From: Chrysogorgia sp. JL179-B06
Taxonomy: Eukaryota > Cnidaria > Anthozoa > Scleralcyonacea > Chrysogorgiidae
Length of the DNA stretch: 64,000 nucleotides
Assembly (NCBI GenBank): GCA_035772405.1
Contig: JAYKKM010000134.1
Location: 289,501-353,500 of the forward strand
Direction: 5' to 3'
The notes beneath the pieces are model-generated. The model was not told where the DNA came from. It worked only from the letters and a program-made list of their open reading frames with translations, and ran no database searches. Below, piece by piece: positions 24,687 through 35,166 of this stretch; positions within the stretch are counted from its first letter, which is position 1; each line of letters opens with the position of its first letter. The translations under genes and the position numbers were made by a program.

Positions 24687-25047
24687 ATGTCGTCCGTATT
24701 ACATTATTATGTTGTGTGTGTTAATAGTGTATCCTTTTTGGACCAATCCAAAAATACTTTTCAGCGTTATTTTTCATGTGGATATCTTCATAAAGAATAT
24801 CCTGAATATATATATTTTGTGGAGGATTGAAAACTTGTTACAATATTTGAAACAAAACAATGTGCTGTAGTAAAAACAAATGGTGTGAAACAACATCCCT
24901 ATGAAGTAACCCTGAAAGTTATCAATCATGGAGAATCTGGAATAACAATAAAAATATTTTCGGGGGAAGATGTTCCTCATCTTTTGCATAAAAATGTCAA
25001 GTTTATAAAAACTGACGAGGACATAATAATTCCTTCACTTGTATAAT
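24687..25047 (+). pseudogene. Tandem gene family member 1 of the virus-like element
   Basis: An N-terminal frame MSSVLHYYVVCVNSVSF leads to a stop after YIYFVED, then the frame resumes as KLVTICETKQCAVVK and ends IIIPSLV at 25,047. The next gene at 25,068-25,420 is a near copy. A roughly 375-bp unit was duplicated with its leader. Function unknown. Confidence 0.5.
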
Positions 25048-25067
25048 TTATCATTATTGAAAAAAAC

Positions 25068-25420
25068 AATGTCCGTATTAGATTATTATAGTATGTGTGT
25101 TAATAGTATAACCTTTTTTGACAGATCCAAAAATACTTTACAGCACTATTTTTCATATGAATCAAAAAGATTATCCTGAATATATATATTTTGTGGAGGT
25201 TGCAAACTTGTTACAATATGTGAAACAAAAAAATGTACTGTAATAAAAACAAATGGTGTGAAACAACAACCCTATGAAGTAACCCTGTAAGTTATCAATC
25301 ATGGAGAATCTGGAAAAACAATAAAAATATTATGGGAGGAAGATGTTTCTCATCTTTTGCATAAAAATATTAAGTTTATAAAAACTGACGAGGACATAAT
25401 AATTCCTTCTCTTATATAAA
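25068..25420 (+). pseudogene. Tandem gene family member 2 of the virus-like element
   Basis: A near copy of the preceding unit (start MSVLDYYSMCVNSITFF, end IIIPSLI). It carries different disruptions, including a deletion after HYFSYES and an in-frame TAA, so the two copies decayed independently. Confidence 0.5.
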
Positions 25421-25480
25421 TTTATTTTTTATAATAAAACATTTCATGTGAATCATTGTTATTTTTTTACATGAGTTTCT

Positions 25481-25676
25481 TTCTTTACTCTAAAAGTTTT
25501 TTTCTTTTTTCCTTTTGTTTTTGTCGATGATTGTTCTTATAATCCGCTAATTCACGGATTCTTTCTCTATTCCATAATTTTCCCATTTTACCCCGACGTT
25601 TTCCATATCGATATAACGTGGACGGATCATATATTCTACCCTTAAAATGGTAGAAATCATCAGCATAAGAACGAAT
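25481..25676 (-). pseudogene. Basic C-terminal fragment, virus-like element
   Basis: The minus strand reads YADDFYHFKGRIYDPS, then a strongly basic stretch (YRYGKRRGKMGKLWN) and a Lys/Gln-rich helix ending KKLLE. It could be the end of a DNA-binding protein. No upstream exon or start found. Confidence 0.35.
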
Positions 25677-26169
25677 GATATAATATATATATAATATATA
25701 TATGTGATATAAAAAAGGGTAAAGTATCCTTTGATAAATGTAGGTATAAAAATTGTAACAGTAAAAGTTCTTTTTTTGAGTTTGATCCTTTGAAATTAAG
25801 TATTTTAAACAAAAGTAATTATGATTTAAATGAAAATCACAATCCAGTATTACATTCCGTGGATGTTAAGCGAGATTATGGGGGAATTATACGAGAATTT
25901 AAGTGTAAAGAGAAAATATTTGCAAATGTAATAATGCTTGAGGAAGATGTAATATAATTATTTTTTATGATAAAAATTATATAAAAACAACATCGAATTA
26001 TAATTTAGCTTCATACAATCCTATGTATGAAATGACAATTGGGATATTTTTTATAAAAGTATTAGTGAACAAAAGTGTATGTAAAAATTGAAAAGAACAA
26101 AAGTGTTTGCGTATGATGTTATACGAATGGAAGAAGACAAAGAAAATGAAAAAGAGTTTTGGATGAAAA

Positions 26170-26504
26170 ATGGAAAATAAGTGAATGTTGTAAAACTATT
26201 CATGAAATATCTATGTTCCATTTAACGAATGCTGGAAATTACAGTAAAAAAAAAAGATTTGTTGGATTTCATGAAGGGTTGATCTTTAGATATTCAACAA
26301 TATATGGAACATTTAGATGAATTTTACGTAAAAAACTATAAAAGAAAAAATATATCAGTTTTGATTTATTCTATTTTTGAAACCATTCATCCTTTTCCCG
26401 ATGGAAATGGGAGAATAGGGAAAGCACTTGTTGCATTTCTAGAAAATAAAATAGAATGTAAAATAAAAACAACAAAAAACATAGAAAGTTATGTAAAATT
26501 TTAG
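26170..26504 (+). pseudogene. Fic-domain protein, right-arm copy
   Basis: The open part (26,304-26,504) starts MEHLDEFYVKNYKRKN and holds HPFPDGNGRIGKAL (about 26,385-26,427), the full Fic signature with the acidic residue present. The region upstream has lost part of the N-terminus (deletion near 26,175). Between the two arms the complete motif and the complete N-terminus each survive once. Confidence 0.72.
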
Positions 26505-26733
26505 GAGTTATGCAAAGAAAACAAAATAGTTTATTTGATATAAAATGTTGTAATCAATTATACACATTATTAGTGTAATAAAATCTTTTTTTATTTCACA
26601 GTTTGGTACAAATATATCATAACAAAAATATTTTAATGTATACTCGTAGATTACACTCCAGAAACAGCATTAGACCCACAGTATATATGCACCATCTCGT
26701 ACAACTCATTTTGATGGAATAAAATTTTTTATT

Positions 26734-26961
26734 ATGAATTACTCTATAGTGTACATATTTTTTATTTTATTAATAAAAAAAAATTGTGAGCAGGGTATAA
26801 AGAAGCACTGTCCCTACAGTGATTCATCATTTACCCTTCACTCGGGAACAGATTCAGAGATGGTGGAACTTTATGCGAAACAACAGCATGACCATTTATA
26901 TAAAATGCAATCGTATACAGATTTGTCTGCAAAAATAATTGCACAAAAAAATCAACGGTAA
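26734..26961 (+). pseudogene. Hypothetical arm-encoded protein (right copy, truncated)
   Basis: Matches the 95-codon left-arm protein up to LSAKIIAQK, then a base change in the A-run shifts the frame and ends it early. Confidence 0.5.
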
Positions 26962-27042
26962 TGCTATTCTCGCAAAAGTATACCCTACAAATAAAAGATG
27001 TGACAAGTACCTATTCACTAGCGCTGTTGAAGTGAAAAGTGA

Positions 27043-27345
27043 TCATATTCCTTCATTGTTGAATGTTCTTAATAGATCAACATTCAAGAGAAATCGGGTC
27101 AAATATTTTTTGAATTGAAGATGAGAATTTCTAAAATCTAAAATTGTTTGACGTACAAACAATTTTATATAATATTCTTCATTATCAATGTTTTTATATC
27201 TAAAAAAACATAGGATTAAAGCAAAAAATGTTATTATTTGTCCAATTTCATGTCTATCCATCCGATTATATACATCCAAAAGTTCACGTGGATTTTTTAG
27301 ATACCAAATAATATCTTTAAAAAATTTCTCATGATCGTCACACAC
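27043..27345 (-). CDS. Hypothetical 100-residue protein of the virus-like element
   Basis: MCDDHEKFFKDIIWYLKNP... to NEGI; predicted to be mostly helical with a hydrophobic middle (QIITFFALILCFF). Its 3' end lies inside the right arm, so the arm duplication created or replaced its C-terminus. No family recognised. Confidence 0.45.
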   Translation of the reverse strand: MCDDHEKFFKDIIWYLKNPRELLDVYNRMDRHEIGQIITFFALILCFFRYKNIDNEEYYIKLFVRQTILDFRNSHLQFKKYLTRFLLNVDLLRTFNNEGI

Positions 27346-27445
27346 TTTTTTCCATACTTTTATTGATTTTTATTTCAAAACGTGCCAGTTCTTTTACCAT
27401 AATATTCCACACCTCCATGATTTCACACTTTTATTTACAACAATA

Positions 27446-27721
27446 TCATTTTATACATTTTGGTTTTCTTTTTTTAAATTCATGCTTTCTTTTTACTGCC
27501 TTATTATTAGCCATTATATATCGTTTTTCCATAAGATCACTAGTAAATTTTTTAGAACGCCATAGCAAATATTGTTTATTTATATATAGTTTCTCAATAT
27601 ATAGTCCCTCTAACTCACGATATTTATCGCGTTGTGTACAAATAATATCTTGATCATAATTCGAATAGATTGTCATTCGTTTTTCTTCACGATGTTCATC
27701 ACCTTTTTTCTCACGTTTCAT
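27446..27721 (-). CDS. Hypothetical basic 91-residue protein of the virus-like element
   Basis: MKREKKGDEHREEKRMTIY then a helical charged region, ending KKRKPKCIK. Six bases separate it from the next upstream ORF, so the two were probably co-transcribed or once fused. Confidence 0.4.
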   Translation of the reverse strand: MKREKKGDEHREEKRMTIYSNYDQDIICTQRDKYRELEGLYIEKLYINKQYLLWRSKKFTSDLMEKRYIMANNKAVKRKHEFKKRKPKCIK

Positions 27722-27726
27722 ATAAA

Positions 27727-28558
27727 TTAAAGAACGTTTAAAACACCTTTTTTAAGTGGAGGATCGTTAGATATTTCTCGATCTTCTTCTTCTTCACAGA
27801 GAAACGGTCGTATTTCTTGTGAAAATAATTGTTGGGGTGATGTAGAGATAGGTAGTAATGGTGGGGGTGAAGGAGGGATAGGGGATAATGTTGGGACAAG
27901 AGCGTTTGCTATTTCATCAACAATTCGTAATAAATTTGTTTCTTGAACGGAAGGTGGGACCGTTTCATCACACAGTCGAATTAAATTCGAAGGAGAAGGA
28001 ATTGGTATTTGTCCAAAGAAATCAATGGGCATTTCGTGTATGTTATCAATTTCTTTTTGTGTTGGTAATATGTTTTCGTATGACTGTGGAGGCAAATTCA
28101 CTTGCGGTGGAAGAGGAGATGAAATATACTTTGCTTATATTATACTTTGCTTGCGGGAGTAGAAGTGGAGAATTATAATTTGCTTGCGGGAGTAGAGACG
28201 GCAAATTATACTTTGCTTGCAGTGGCGACGAATTATACTTTGCTTGCGGGAGTAGAGGCGACGAATTATACTTTGCTTGAGATATCGGTATCGGTACAGC
28301 GGTATTTAATAGCGACTGTGTGATGTCTTTAGTTGGGCGATGTTTTACTTTCTTTCTTTTGATTTCTTGTAATTGACTGCATGTATCTTGTTCGTCATCT
28401 GAAAAATCCAGCCCCATTTTATCTATCGTTTTTCGATATTCTTGTTGCTGTAGACGTCGTTGTTTTAACATTTTGGGTATATCTTTACCCTTACTTTCTA
28501 TCCGAGCAATTGGTTTTCCACATTCAACATTTTTTTGGGTCTGCTTCACACGAGCCAT
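27727..28558 (-). pseudogene. Repeat-containing protein with a histone-H3-like N-terminus, one frameshift
   Basis: The frame begins MARVKQTQKNVECGKP at 28,558. Aligned without gaps to the conserved H3 tail, it shares M, A, R, K4, Q5, T6, G13 and K14. No histone fold follows. Instead there is a Gln/Arg/Lys helix and an acidic stretch (DFSDDEQDTC), then a basic cluster (IKRKKVKHRP). Five imperfect repeats of (Q)AKYNSSPLLP follow. After a shift near 28,095 the protein continues in the frame 28,101-27,727 with a Pro-rich region (SPIPPSPPPLLP). Function unknown; binding of chromatin readers is a hypothesis. Confidence 0.5.
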
Positions 28559-29192
28559 GATTATCTTGTGACTAAAAATTTAGAATCCAAAGTTTATGAA
28601 TAACAGCTAAAAAAATAGGTTAACCTCATTGGTTGAATGATAATATAAAGTAAATATTATAGGATACGCTTGACGATTCCTAATAATAAATGTAAATCTT
28701 TTAAACTTTTTGTTTACTTAATGCTAGGGTTCGCGTTTTAAAATTGTATCGGTAAACATTGTTGGGAAAGAAATAAAAGCATATGTTAGGAGTAATATTT
28801 TTTTAGAACACTTTAAAAATGAGTACAGGTACTTTGGGTATATCTTTACCCTTACTTTCTATCCGAGCAATTGGTTTTCCACATTCAACATTTTTTTGGG
28901 TCTGCTTCACACGAGCCATGATTATCTTGTGACTAAAAATTTAGAATCCAAAGTTTATGAATAACAGCTAAAAAAATAGGTTAACCTCATTGGTTGAATG
29001 ATAATATAAAGTAAATATTATAGGATACCCTTGACGATTCCTAATAATAAATGTAAATCTTTTAAACTTTTTGTTTACTTAATGCTAGGGTTCGCGTTTT
29101 AAAATTGTATCGGTAAACATTGTTGGGAAAGAAATAAAAGCATATGTTAGGAGTAATATTTTTTTAGAACACTTTAAAAATGAGTACAGGTA
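28473..29192. repeat. ~359-bp direct tandem duplication
   Basis: 28,473-28,832 is repeated at 28,833-29,192 with about one mismatch. The unit contains the 5' end of the H3-tail-like gene, the intergenic promoter region and the first codons of the divergent ORF that starts ATGAGTACAGGTACT. Near-identity means the duplication is recent compared with the surrounding decay. Confidence 0.93.
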
Positions 29193-29268
29193 CTAAGGAA
29201 AATCCTCTGTTGTGTATAATGACTGATTTAGCTCAGTTTCTTTCACATGTTGAATTTCAAGTGATTAA
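29179..29268 (+). pseudogene. 5' part of an ORF split by the Kolobok-like insertion
   Basis: An ATG at 29,179 opens a frame that reaches the TTAA target at 29,265-29,268 without a stop. The sequence after the transposon (36,537 onward) continues in the same frame to a stop at about 36,713. The transposon therefore landed inside a gene of about 95 codons. Its product is not recognised. Confidence 0.65.
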
Positions 29269-29432
29269 AGTGCTACTGAAACGAATTTTTCGACCCCTTT
29301 TTTATTGGCTTAATTTAAAGTACTCACTTTCCTGATATGTTTCCCGCAAACAGAATTAAATTTGGCCTTTTCAAACAGATTTTATAGCCTTCCAAAGTTG
29401 CGATTTTTGGCACTTCCTGTGCGAACTTTTGG

Positions 29433-29460
29433 TCCGCCATTTTGATGCCGTGTGACGTCA
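29433..29460 (+). promoter_or_regulatory. YY1-like and CRE-like words upstream of the transposase
   Basis: CCGCCATTTTG (YY1-type) and TGACGTCA (CRE/ATF-type palindrome, 29,453-29,460) lie 20-50 bp before the transposase ATG. The same two words occur, inverted, upstream of the second gene near the right end, so each terminus seems to carry a matched promoter. This is motif recognition only. Confidence 0.5.
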
Positions 29461-29480
29461 TAAGATGAACACAGTTCATC

Positions 29481-32400
29481 ATGGCGTGTTCTACTAGTAG
29501 CGAAAAACGCTATCGCGGAGGAAAACGCTGTGTTGCTGGTGGTCCTAACTTAGTTAGTTGTGCCAATAATCAACAAACCGAAGGAATATCTATGCATCTG
29601 TTTCCTAACGAAGAAACAGATCCGCAAAGACGGAGAAAGTGGGTAAATTTTGTCCGTAAACATAGACCGAGCTTTCACGCTTCCGCGACCTCGTGTCTTT
29701 GTTCAGCCCACTTTGAAGATTCATGCTATGATGTGAATCTTACTTTGGCTAAAGCACTGAATATGAAAAGAAGATTGAAGGAAGATGTTGTTCCTACAAT
29801 TGATGCAGCTGGAATAGTTCCACCAGCTGAAGAACAGCTAACAGATCGAAGACGAAGACAGGTTAGTATTGGGTATATATTTGCACCGAAGGCGTCTCGC
29901 CCACGCACATGGTGAATTTTAATATTATGCGATGGTAATTGGCGCTTTATACTAAAAATTTGCATATGCTTACTTCAAAGATAATTCGTAAAAGATTGTC
30001 GCCTGTAAAGTTGGCCTCTTCTCCAGCAAAAGTTGATGAAAATATTCCAACAACAAGTCAGAATGTTGACGATACAATATATGACTTATCATACGACAGT
30101 GACACTGAATTCGATCTTACAGCTGGCTCTCATAGCTCGTGCACGTCGTGTCATGGCTTGAAGAAGAGAATGAAAGCCCTTCAAAAGAAACTCTGCTGGT
30201 TTAAAAAGACAAAAGCGAACTTGCAGAAGAAAGTACAGAGGCTAGAAGCAGAAAATGTTCTACGTCCACCATGTGTAAATACGGCAGATTTGAATAAAGC
30301 ATACAGCGATGAAGACAGCGAAGAAGAGAATTTTGATGATGCAACTTCAATGGATTACTCTTCTCTTGAAGAATCAAGCCAGTCTGCTGTTGAGATGGAC
30401 GAAGACGTAACAAGAAACACTGTCAGGTAGGGGGTGAATATTTTCTATTAATATAGATATATACTGTTCAAGAATATACTGCTCGGAAAAGATCTAAATA
30501 CTATAAAATCTATCAGTTGATCCCCAAACAAAATGATAAATATAGAAAAATAACTGAGACATGTTCTTCTATTACAGTGTTGATGAAGGAACCAGTTCCT
30601 ACAACGAACCAATGTTCCTTGTATCTTACAGTCCACTGGTAGAGTTATTTGGAAAATTCTGCTTCAATTGCAAGGCTGAAAATCCAAAGGTTCAGGTGAA
30701 ACATATTGGGTCTATGGCTACTGTTGTGCAGGCATGTAGTAAATGCCTTATGGAGGACTTCACATGGAGAAGCCAACCTATGGTTATGGGAAGATATGCA
30801 GCTGGGAATATTATGACAAGCTCTGGTATCTTAATGTCTGGAGTCAATATCAGTAAAGCTCTGTTGATGTTCAGGCACATGAACCTTGCCACAATATGGG
30901 TACGAACATACCATTTACATCAAAGTACCTTCTTGTTCCCAGCTATTTTGAAACATTGGGAAGTTAACCAGTCTGGTTTGATTGAGGATGTAAAGAACAG
31001 TGAAGAAGAATCCCAGACATGGTCAGGAGATGGACGCTTTGATTCAATGGGTCATAGCGCTAAGTATGGAGTCTATACTATATGGAGCAATACCACATCA
31101 AAATTGGTCCACTTTGAATTACTTCAGGTATACACTTATTCTTATCATGAATTTGGGCATGTTTATCTATAGTAATTAATAGACTTGTGGTTCAGTATGC
31201 CTGTAATTGTTTGGTTTTGTGGAAAACACCACATGTTATATTCTTTCCATATAAGCTTGCCATCATAATCCTGGATGTTTGTGGTGTTTTTCCCAACACA
31301 AAACAATTATGTTTATTGTGGTGCAAACATATATGGAACTTACTGCAGTCATAGTTAGTAGAGGGGATGGTTTGGAAGGTCCGCAAAAATCATTGTTCTA
31401 TGTTATTGTTCACTTTCACGGTCACTGAATGTATTGTATTTTCTGTATAATGAAGCAGTCATCCAATAACAACGTTCGGATTTAATTAGTGTAGTCCTTC
31501 ATCGTCACGTGTTGTGAGTCGTTCGCCGTCACGTGTCCATAGAATTTCCTTTCTCCAACCAATAACAAACGCTTTCTCCAAAACAATAACAAACGCTTTC
31601 TCCAAAACAATAACATGATCATTGCGTCATCTTGAAAGACAATGGAGCTTCCAAACCATCCCCTCTACTAACTATGCTGCAGTATATACTTTCTTTTTTA
31701 CATAATTTATTTGATAAAGCAGGTTTGATGGCAACCTAATGTTAGAACTGATGTGGACCTGTTGTATTGGATAGGTCTGGCTAAACAGCCAAAACAGTAG
31801 ACAAAATGTTGTCTAAAAAATTTAATTTTTCTTTGTAGGCAAACGAAGTTGGCAGCAGCAATGCAATGGAACTTGAGGGTGCAAAAAGAGCATTCAAATT
31901 CCTAAAGGAATCTGGTCTTAAGATGGACATATTTATTAGTGACCGACATAAAGGAATTGCCAAGTGGATACGGACCAAACAGAAAGGGACAAAACACTAC
32001 AATGACATCTGGCATGTAAATAAGAGTATGAACAAGCAACTCAGGAAAGCTGGCAAAGAGAAGGGATGCGAGGTGATCAATGATTGGCTAAAAGGTGTCT
32101 GCAAGCATCTGTATTGGAGTGCACAAACAACCCTTCCTGGTTTTGAGGATCTCATTGTGGCTAAGTGGAAGTCAACTGTTCGACATATGGCTGGCAAACA
32201 TGAAGATCACCCAGATCCATTATTTACATCTTGTGCCCATGGGGAACTGGAAGAACGAAAATGGATTCCTATAGGTATATTTTTTCATATCAATCCTTGG
32301 AAATCGTATCAATCCTCTCAGATATGGAAAAAAATATCTCGAGACCTGATCCTATATTGACAATATTATATGAATTTTCAGTATGATCAAATTACTTTAG

Positions 32401-33714
32401 AAATATAAGCACCTGTCATATAGCCATGCCAATCTAGTATTTTAGTATCTAAATTCACCTAGTATAGATAAATTATAAATGAATTGTATCTTTCAAGGAA
32501 CTGTTGCTTATGACGGAATCTGCTCAATTTTGTTGAAGAAAAGCATCCTCAAGGATATTGCGAAGCTTTCACCTGATGGCCAAACCAGTTGCCTTGAAGG
32601 ATTTCACTCGACTCTCAACCACTGGCATCCAAAGATGACCCATTTCTCTTGGCTGGGAACTTTCTGCAGGTGACCTTTTGCTTCATATAAAAAGGAGTGT
32701 ACATGCAGGCGCGGATTTAGAAGTTAATCGCATAAATTAGACACTTCATGAACAACCCTATTGGTTATGCTTTTCTTAAGAATAATTCAGAACAAAAACC
32801 TATCCAATAGGATTGTTATTCACAGGTATTTTGAATTGCAAATTCTAAATCTAATTTATGCGACTAACTTCTAAATCCGCGCCTGTGTACATGGATGTAC
32901 TATACTCTAATAAAAATTATTTCTCATTCTTGTATACTGTTTAATTTGCAGACATATTATTGCCATTCTTCATTTTAATGAAAACGTTCAACGCAAGTCG
33001 AAGAAAACAAAAGATGGTCTTCCTATCTTCAATGTTACATTTCCAAAGTTTAAGCTGGGTGAAGAAGTCGTTCGTGAGGTAACTGTTCAACCTACTTATG
33101 GTAATCTTTTGTTTTACTTTACTACCATGGAATGCGTTGATGTGGGATCTCTGAGAAGAATTTCACTCCATTTTGCCATTTTCTGCCCAAGTGTCCTAAA
33201 AACCCTATCTATCGGAAATAACCCATACTGAAATTATTTGATGTATGGTACTTATATAACAAGTTTCAATATTTATTTTAGAATATGTCAATGCTGTGAG
33301 AAACATTCTGTTTACAACTTCTGAGAAGGATTTATCTGAAACTGTGGAAAAATACAAAAAGAAAGCACCTGAACCTTTGTGTAGACAATTTACAGATAGA
33401 AGGTCAAGAGAAGATGCCATCAAACGCCACAATGAGAGAAAAGCTTTGGATTGTCAAGCACTTTTCCCTACCTGTGAGTATCATTCACACTGACAACTTC
33501 CAGAAATTGGAATACCAAACATATTTTGAAAAACATTTTATTGTTGAATTTGTTACTTATAGTGGAAGAACAGACACAGCAACAGAGCGACTTGGTTGCA
33601 CAACAGGAAGCGAGTAGAACAGCTCAGCAAACCCAGCCAATACGCAGATGTGGGAAATGTAAAAACCCCATGAAAGGACACCCACGTGGTCGATGCCCTG
33701 ATTCTGTGTCGTGA
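29481..33714 (+). CDS. THAP-domain DDE transposase, Kolobok-like (8 exons, intact)
   Basis: Exons I place at 29481-29861, 29981-30426, 30578-31127, 31839-32274, 32498-32669, 32952-33100, 33282-33473 and 33563-33714. Each junction has GT/AG borders, all phases agree, and the sum is 2,478 nt (825 residues plus stop) with no internal stop. The N-terminal ~95 residues are a THAP-type zinc DNA-binding domain (HLFPNEE, RRKWVNFVRKH, LCSAHFEDS). A coiled-coil region rich in Lys/Glu follows in exon 2. The catalytic part has likely acidic residues in GDGRFDS (about residue 425), ISDRHKG (about 494) and CLEGFHSTLN (about 638), consistent with an RNase H-fold DDE enzyme. A final CxxC...H...C knuckle (CGKCKNPMKGHPRGRC) closes the protein. 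It would bind element ends and cut/paste them in the nucleus. Exon borders are inferred, not measured. Confidence 0.85.
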
Positions 33715-35160
33715 AAGGCTATGTATGGGCAGTGGTATGATTTTGCTTTATGCCGGTCTGAAATGGAGATGTAAGGTGCCTCCTTCCCTCCACTAGCCTG
33801 GGGGATCGCCTTGGGCAAGTGATAGTACCCTCTAAGCCTCCCATGTCAGGGTACTGGCATTTTGGTCACAGTTGGATACATCTGGAAAACTCTACACATA
33901 TGGTCAAATTATCCAACTTTCTGAAGATGATTGTGATACAGCTGGTGTGTGTTATTGACCAAACATAACTAAGTTTGTAATTGTTTGCTTAGAACTAATT
34001 GAAATAATAATACTGTACAAATTGTTTTTAGACTCATGTTTGCTTGTGATGTGATTTGCTTGTGTGATCAATTACATTGGTGCCATGGGCAGCAATCAAG
34101 GTGATGTACAAATTTCTATTATTGATAAACATTAGATCTATTTATATTTTCTGATTAACTTTGTCCTTTCTATTTTTGAGGATCAACGAGACCATGGTCA
34201 GCAATCAAGGTGATGTACAAATTTCTATTATTGATAAAACATTATATCTATTCATGTTTTCTGATTAATCTTTGTACTTTCTATTTTTCAGGATCAACCA
34301 GATGAAATGAAGATGGAAAATTAGAATTATAATAATATAGTATAATAATTATAATAACCATAATGTAATTATATACATAAATAGTTCATATAAAGTTGAT
34401 TGGTAACAATATCGTAATATAAGCTAGTACATTACTATGGAGAATCAGATAGTTATAACACAATAATCCTAATATAAAAATTATTTATAATGCCTGTGAG
34501 TGACATCGTTGGAAACCTCCATTGGCATTGCAGGATGTGCAAAGCTGTTGTAAAATATTGTATATTTTCACAAAGAGTTCAATACGAATATTGATTTAGC
34601 AGTAATTTATAACCATAATAATAAATAATAGTATTGAAATAATAATTTTAACACGCTTTATGAAAATCACACAACAGCCATGGCATACTGCATCGTCAGT
34701 ATTGGAGGTGCAGTAAATGCACCATGTACCAAACCATAAACTTATTGAATGTTTATTGGTTAGTATGATGATGCAACATTTTCTATTGTTTAATAAGTTA
34801 TTTACCACATTTCATCTATAATTTGTGGTTTTCATGACACTAAATTACTCATGACAAGTAAATAAAATCTGGTTGGTTTCTCTGGGTACTCTGATTTCTA
34901 TTTTTATATGGTGGGCTAGAATAGATAATACAGCTAGTTGGTTTTCTCCGGGCACTTGTTTCATTTGTTGTAGGATGGGTTTAGTATAGATAATAAAGGA
35001 ACATTACAAATATCAACACCTTTCATAAGTTGTTTACACTTCAAGCCTTGGCTTGGTTTTGCTTACACATTTTGGATGACTATATTTGTCCACTGATCAA
35101 CAATAAAAAAACATGGCTGAGGCTTGAAGTGTAAATACTAAACACATATATACACTAATA
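33715..35160. other. Non-coding middle of the Kolobok-like transposon
   Basis: No gene found between the two convergent genes. A direct repeat of about 80 bp (GGCAGCAATCAAGGTGATG at about 34,087 and a near copy, GTCAGCAATCAAGGTGATG, at about 34,197) with the following TACAAATTTCTATTATTGAT is the only structure. AATAAA words fit 3' ends of both genes. Confidence 0.55.
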
Positions 35161-35166
35161 ATGTCC

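Larger units (their letters stand above)
25711..27113 (+). repeat. Right inverted arm of the virus-like element
   Basis: Inverted copy of 20,193-21,690, about 4 kb away. It carries a deletion upstream of the Fic domain and several frameshifts. The arms differ by scattered substitutions and indels, so they have been independent for some time. Confidence 0.9.
16280..29268 (-). mobile_element. Decayed Polinton-like (virus-like) element, main part
   Basis: A cluster of short, closely spaced, mostly minus-strand genes includes a minor capsid (penton-like) gene and a retroviral-type integrase of the Polinton kind. Around them are about fifteen short ORFs of unknown function, two inverted arms, tandem duplications and several frameshifts. 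Base composition is much more AT-rich than the flanks. The element is cut by the Kolobok-like transposon at 29,269 and continues at 36,537-37,875. I do not see its polymerase, packaging ATPase or protease, and no terminal repeats were identified, so the outer boundaries are approximate. Confidence 0.7.

Noticed and set aside
16280..29268. Bacterial or phage contamination because of Fic and low GC
   Set aside because: The integrase and minor capsid are Polinton-type, the region is nested with eukaryotic transposons, and no ribosome-binding-site-led operons are seen.
31192..31386. Minus-strand ORF within an intron of the THAP transposase
   Set aside because: It lies in an intron with flanking splice sites that work for the plus-strand gene. 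A foldback of about 140 bp near 31,210-31,350 may explain its base bias.
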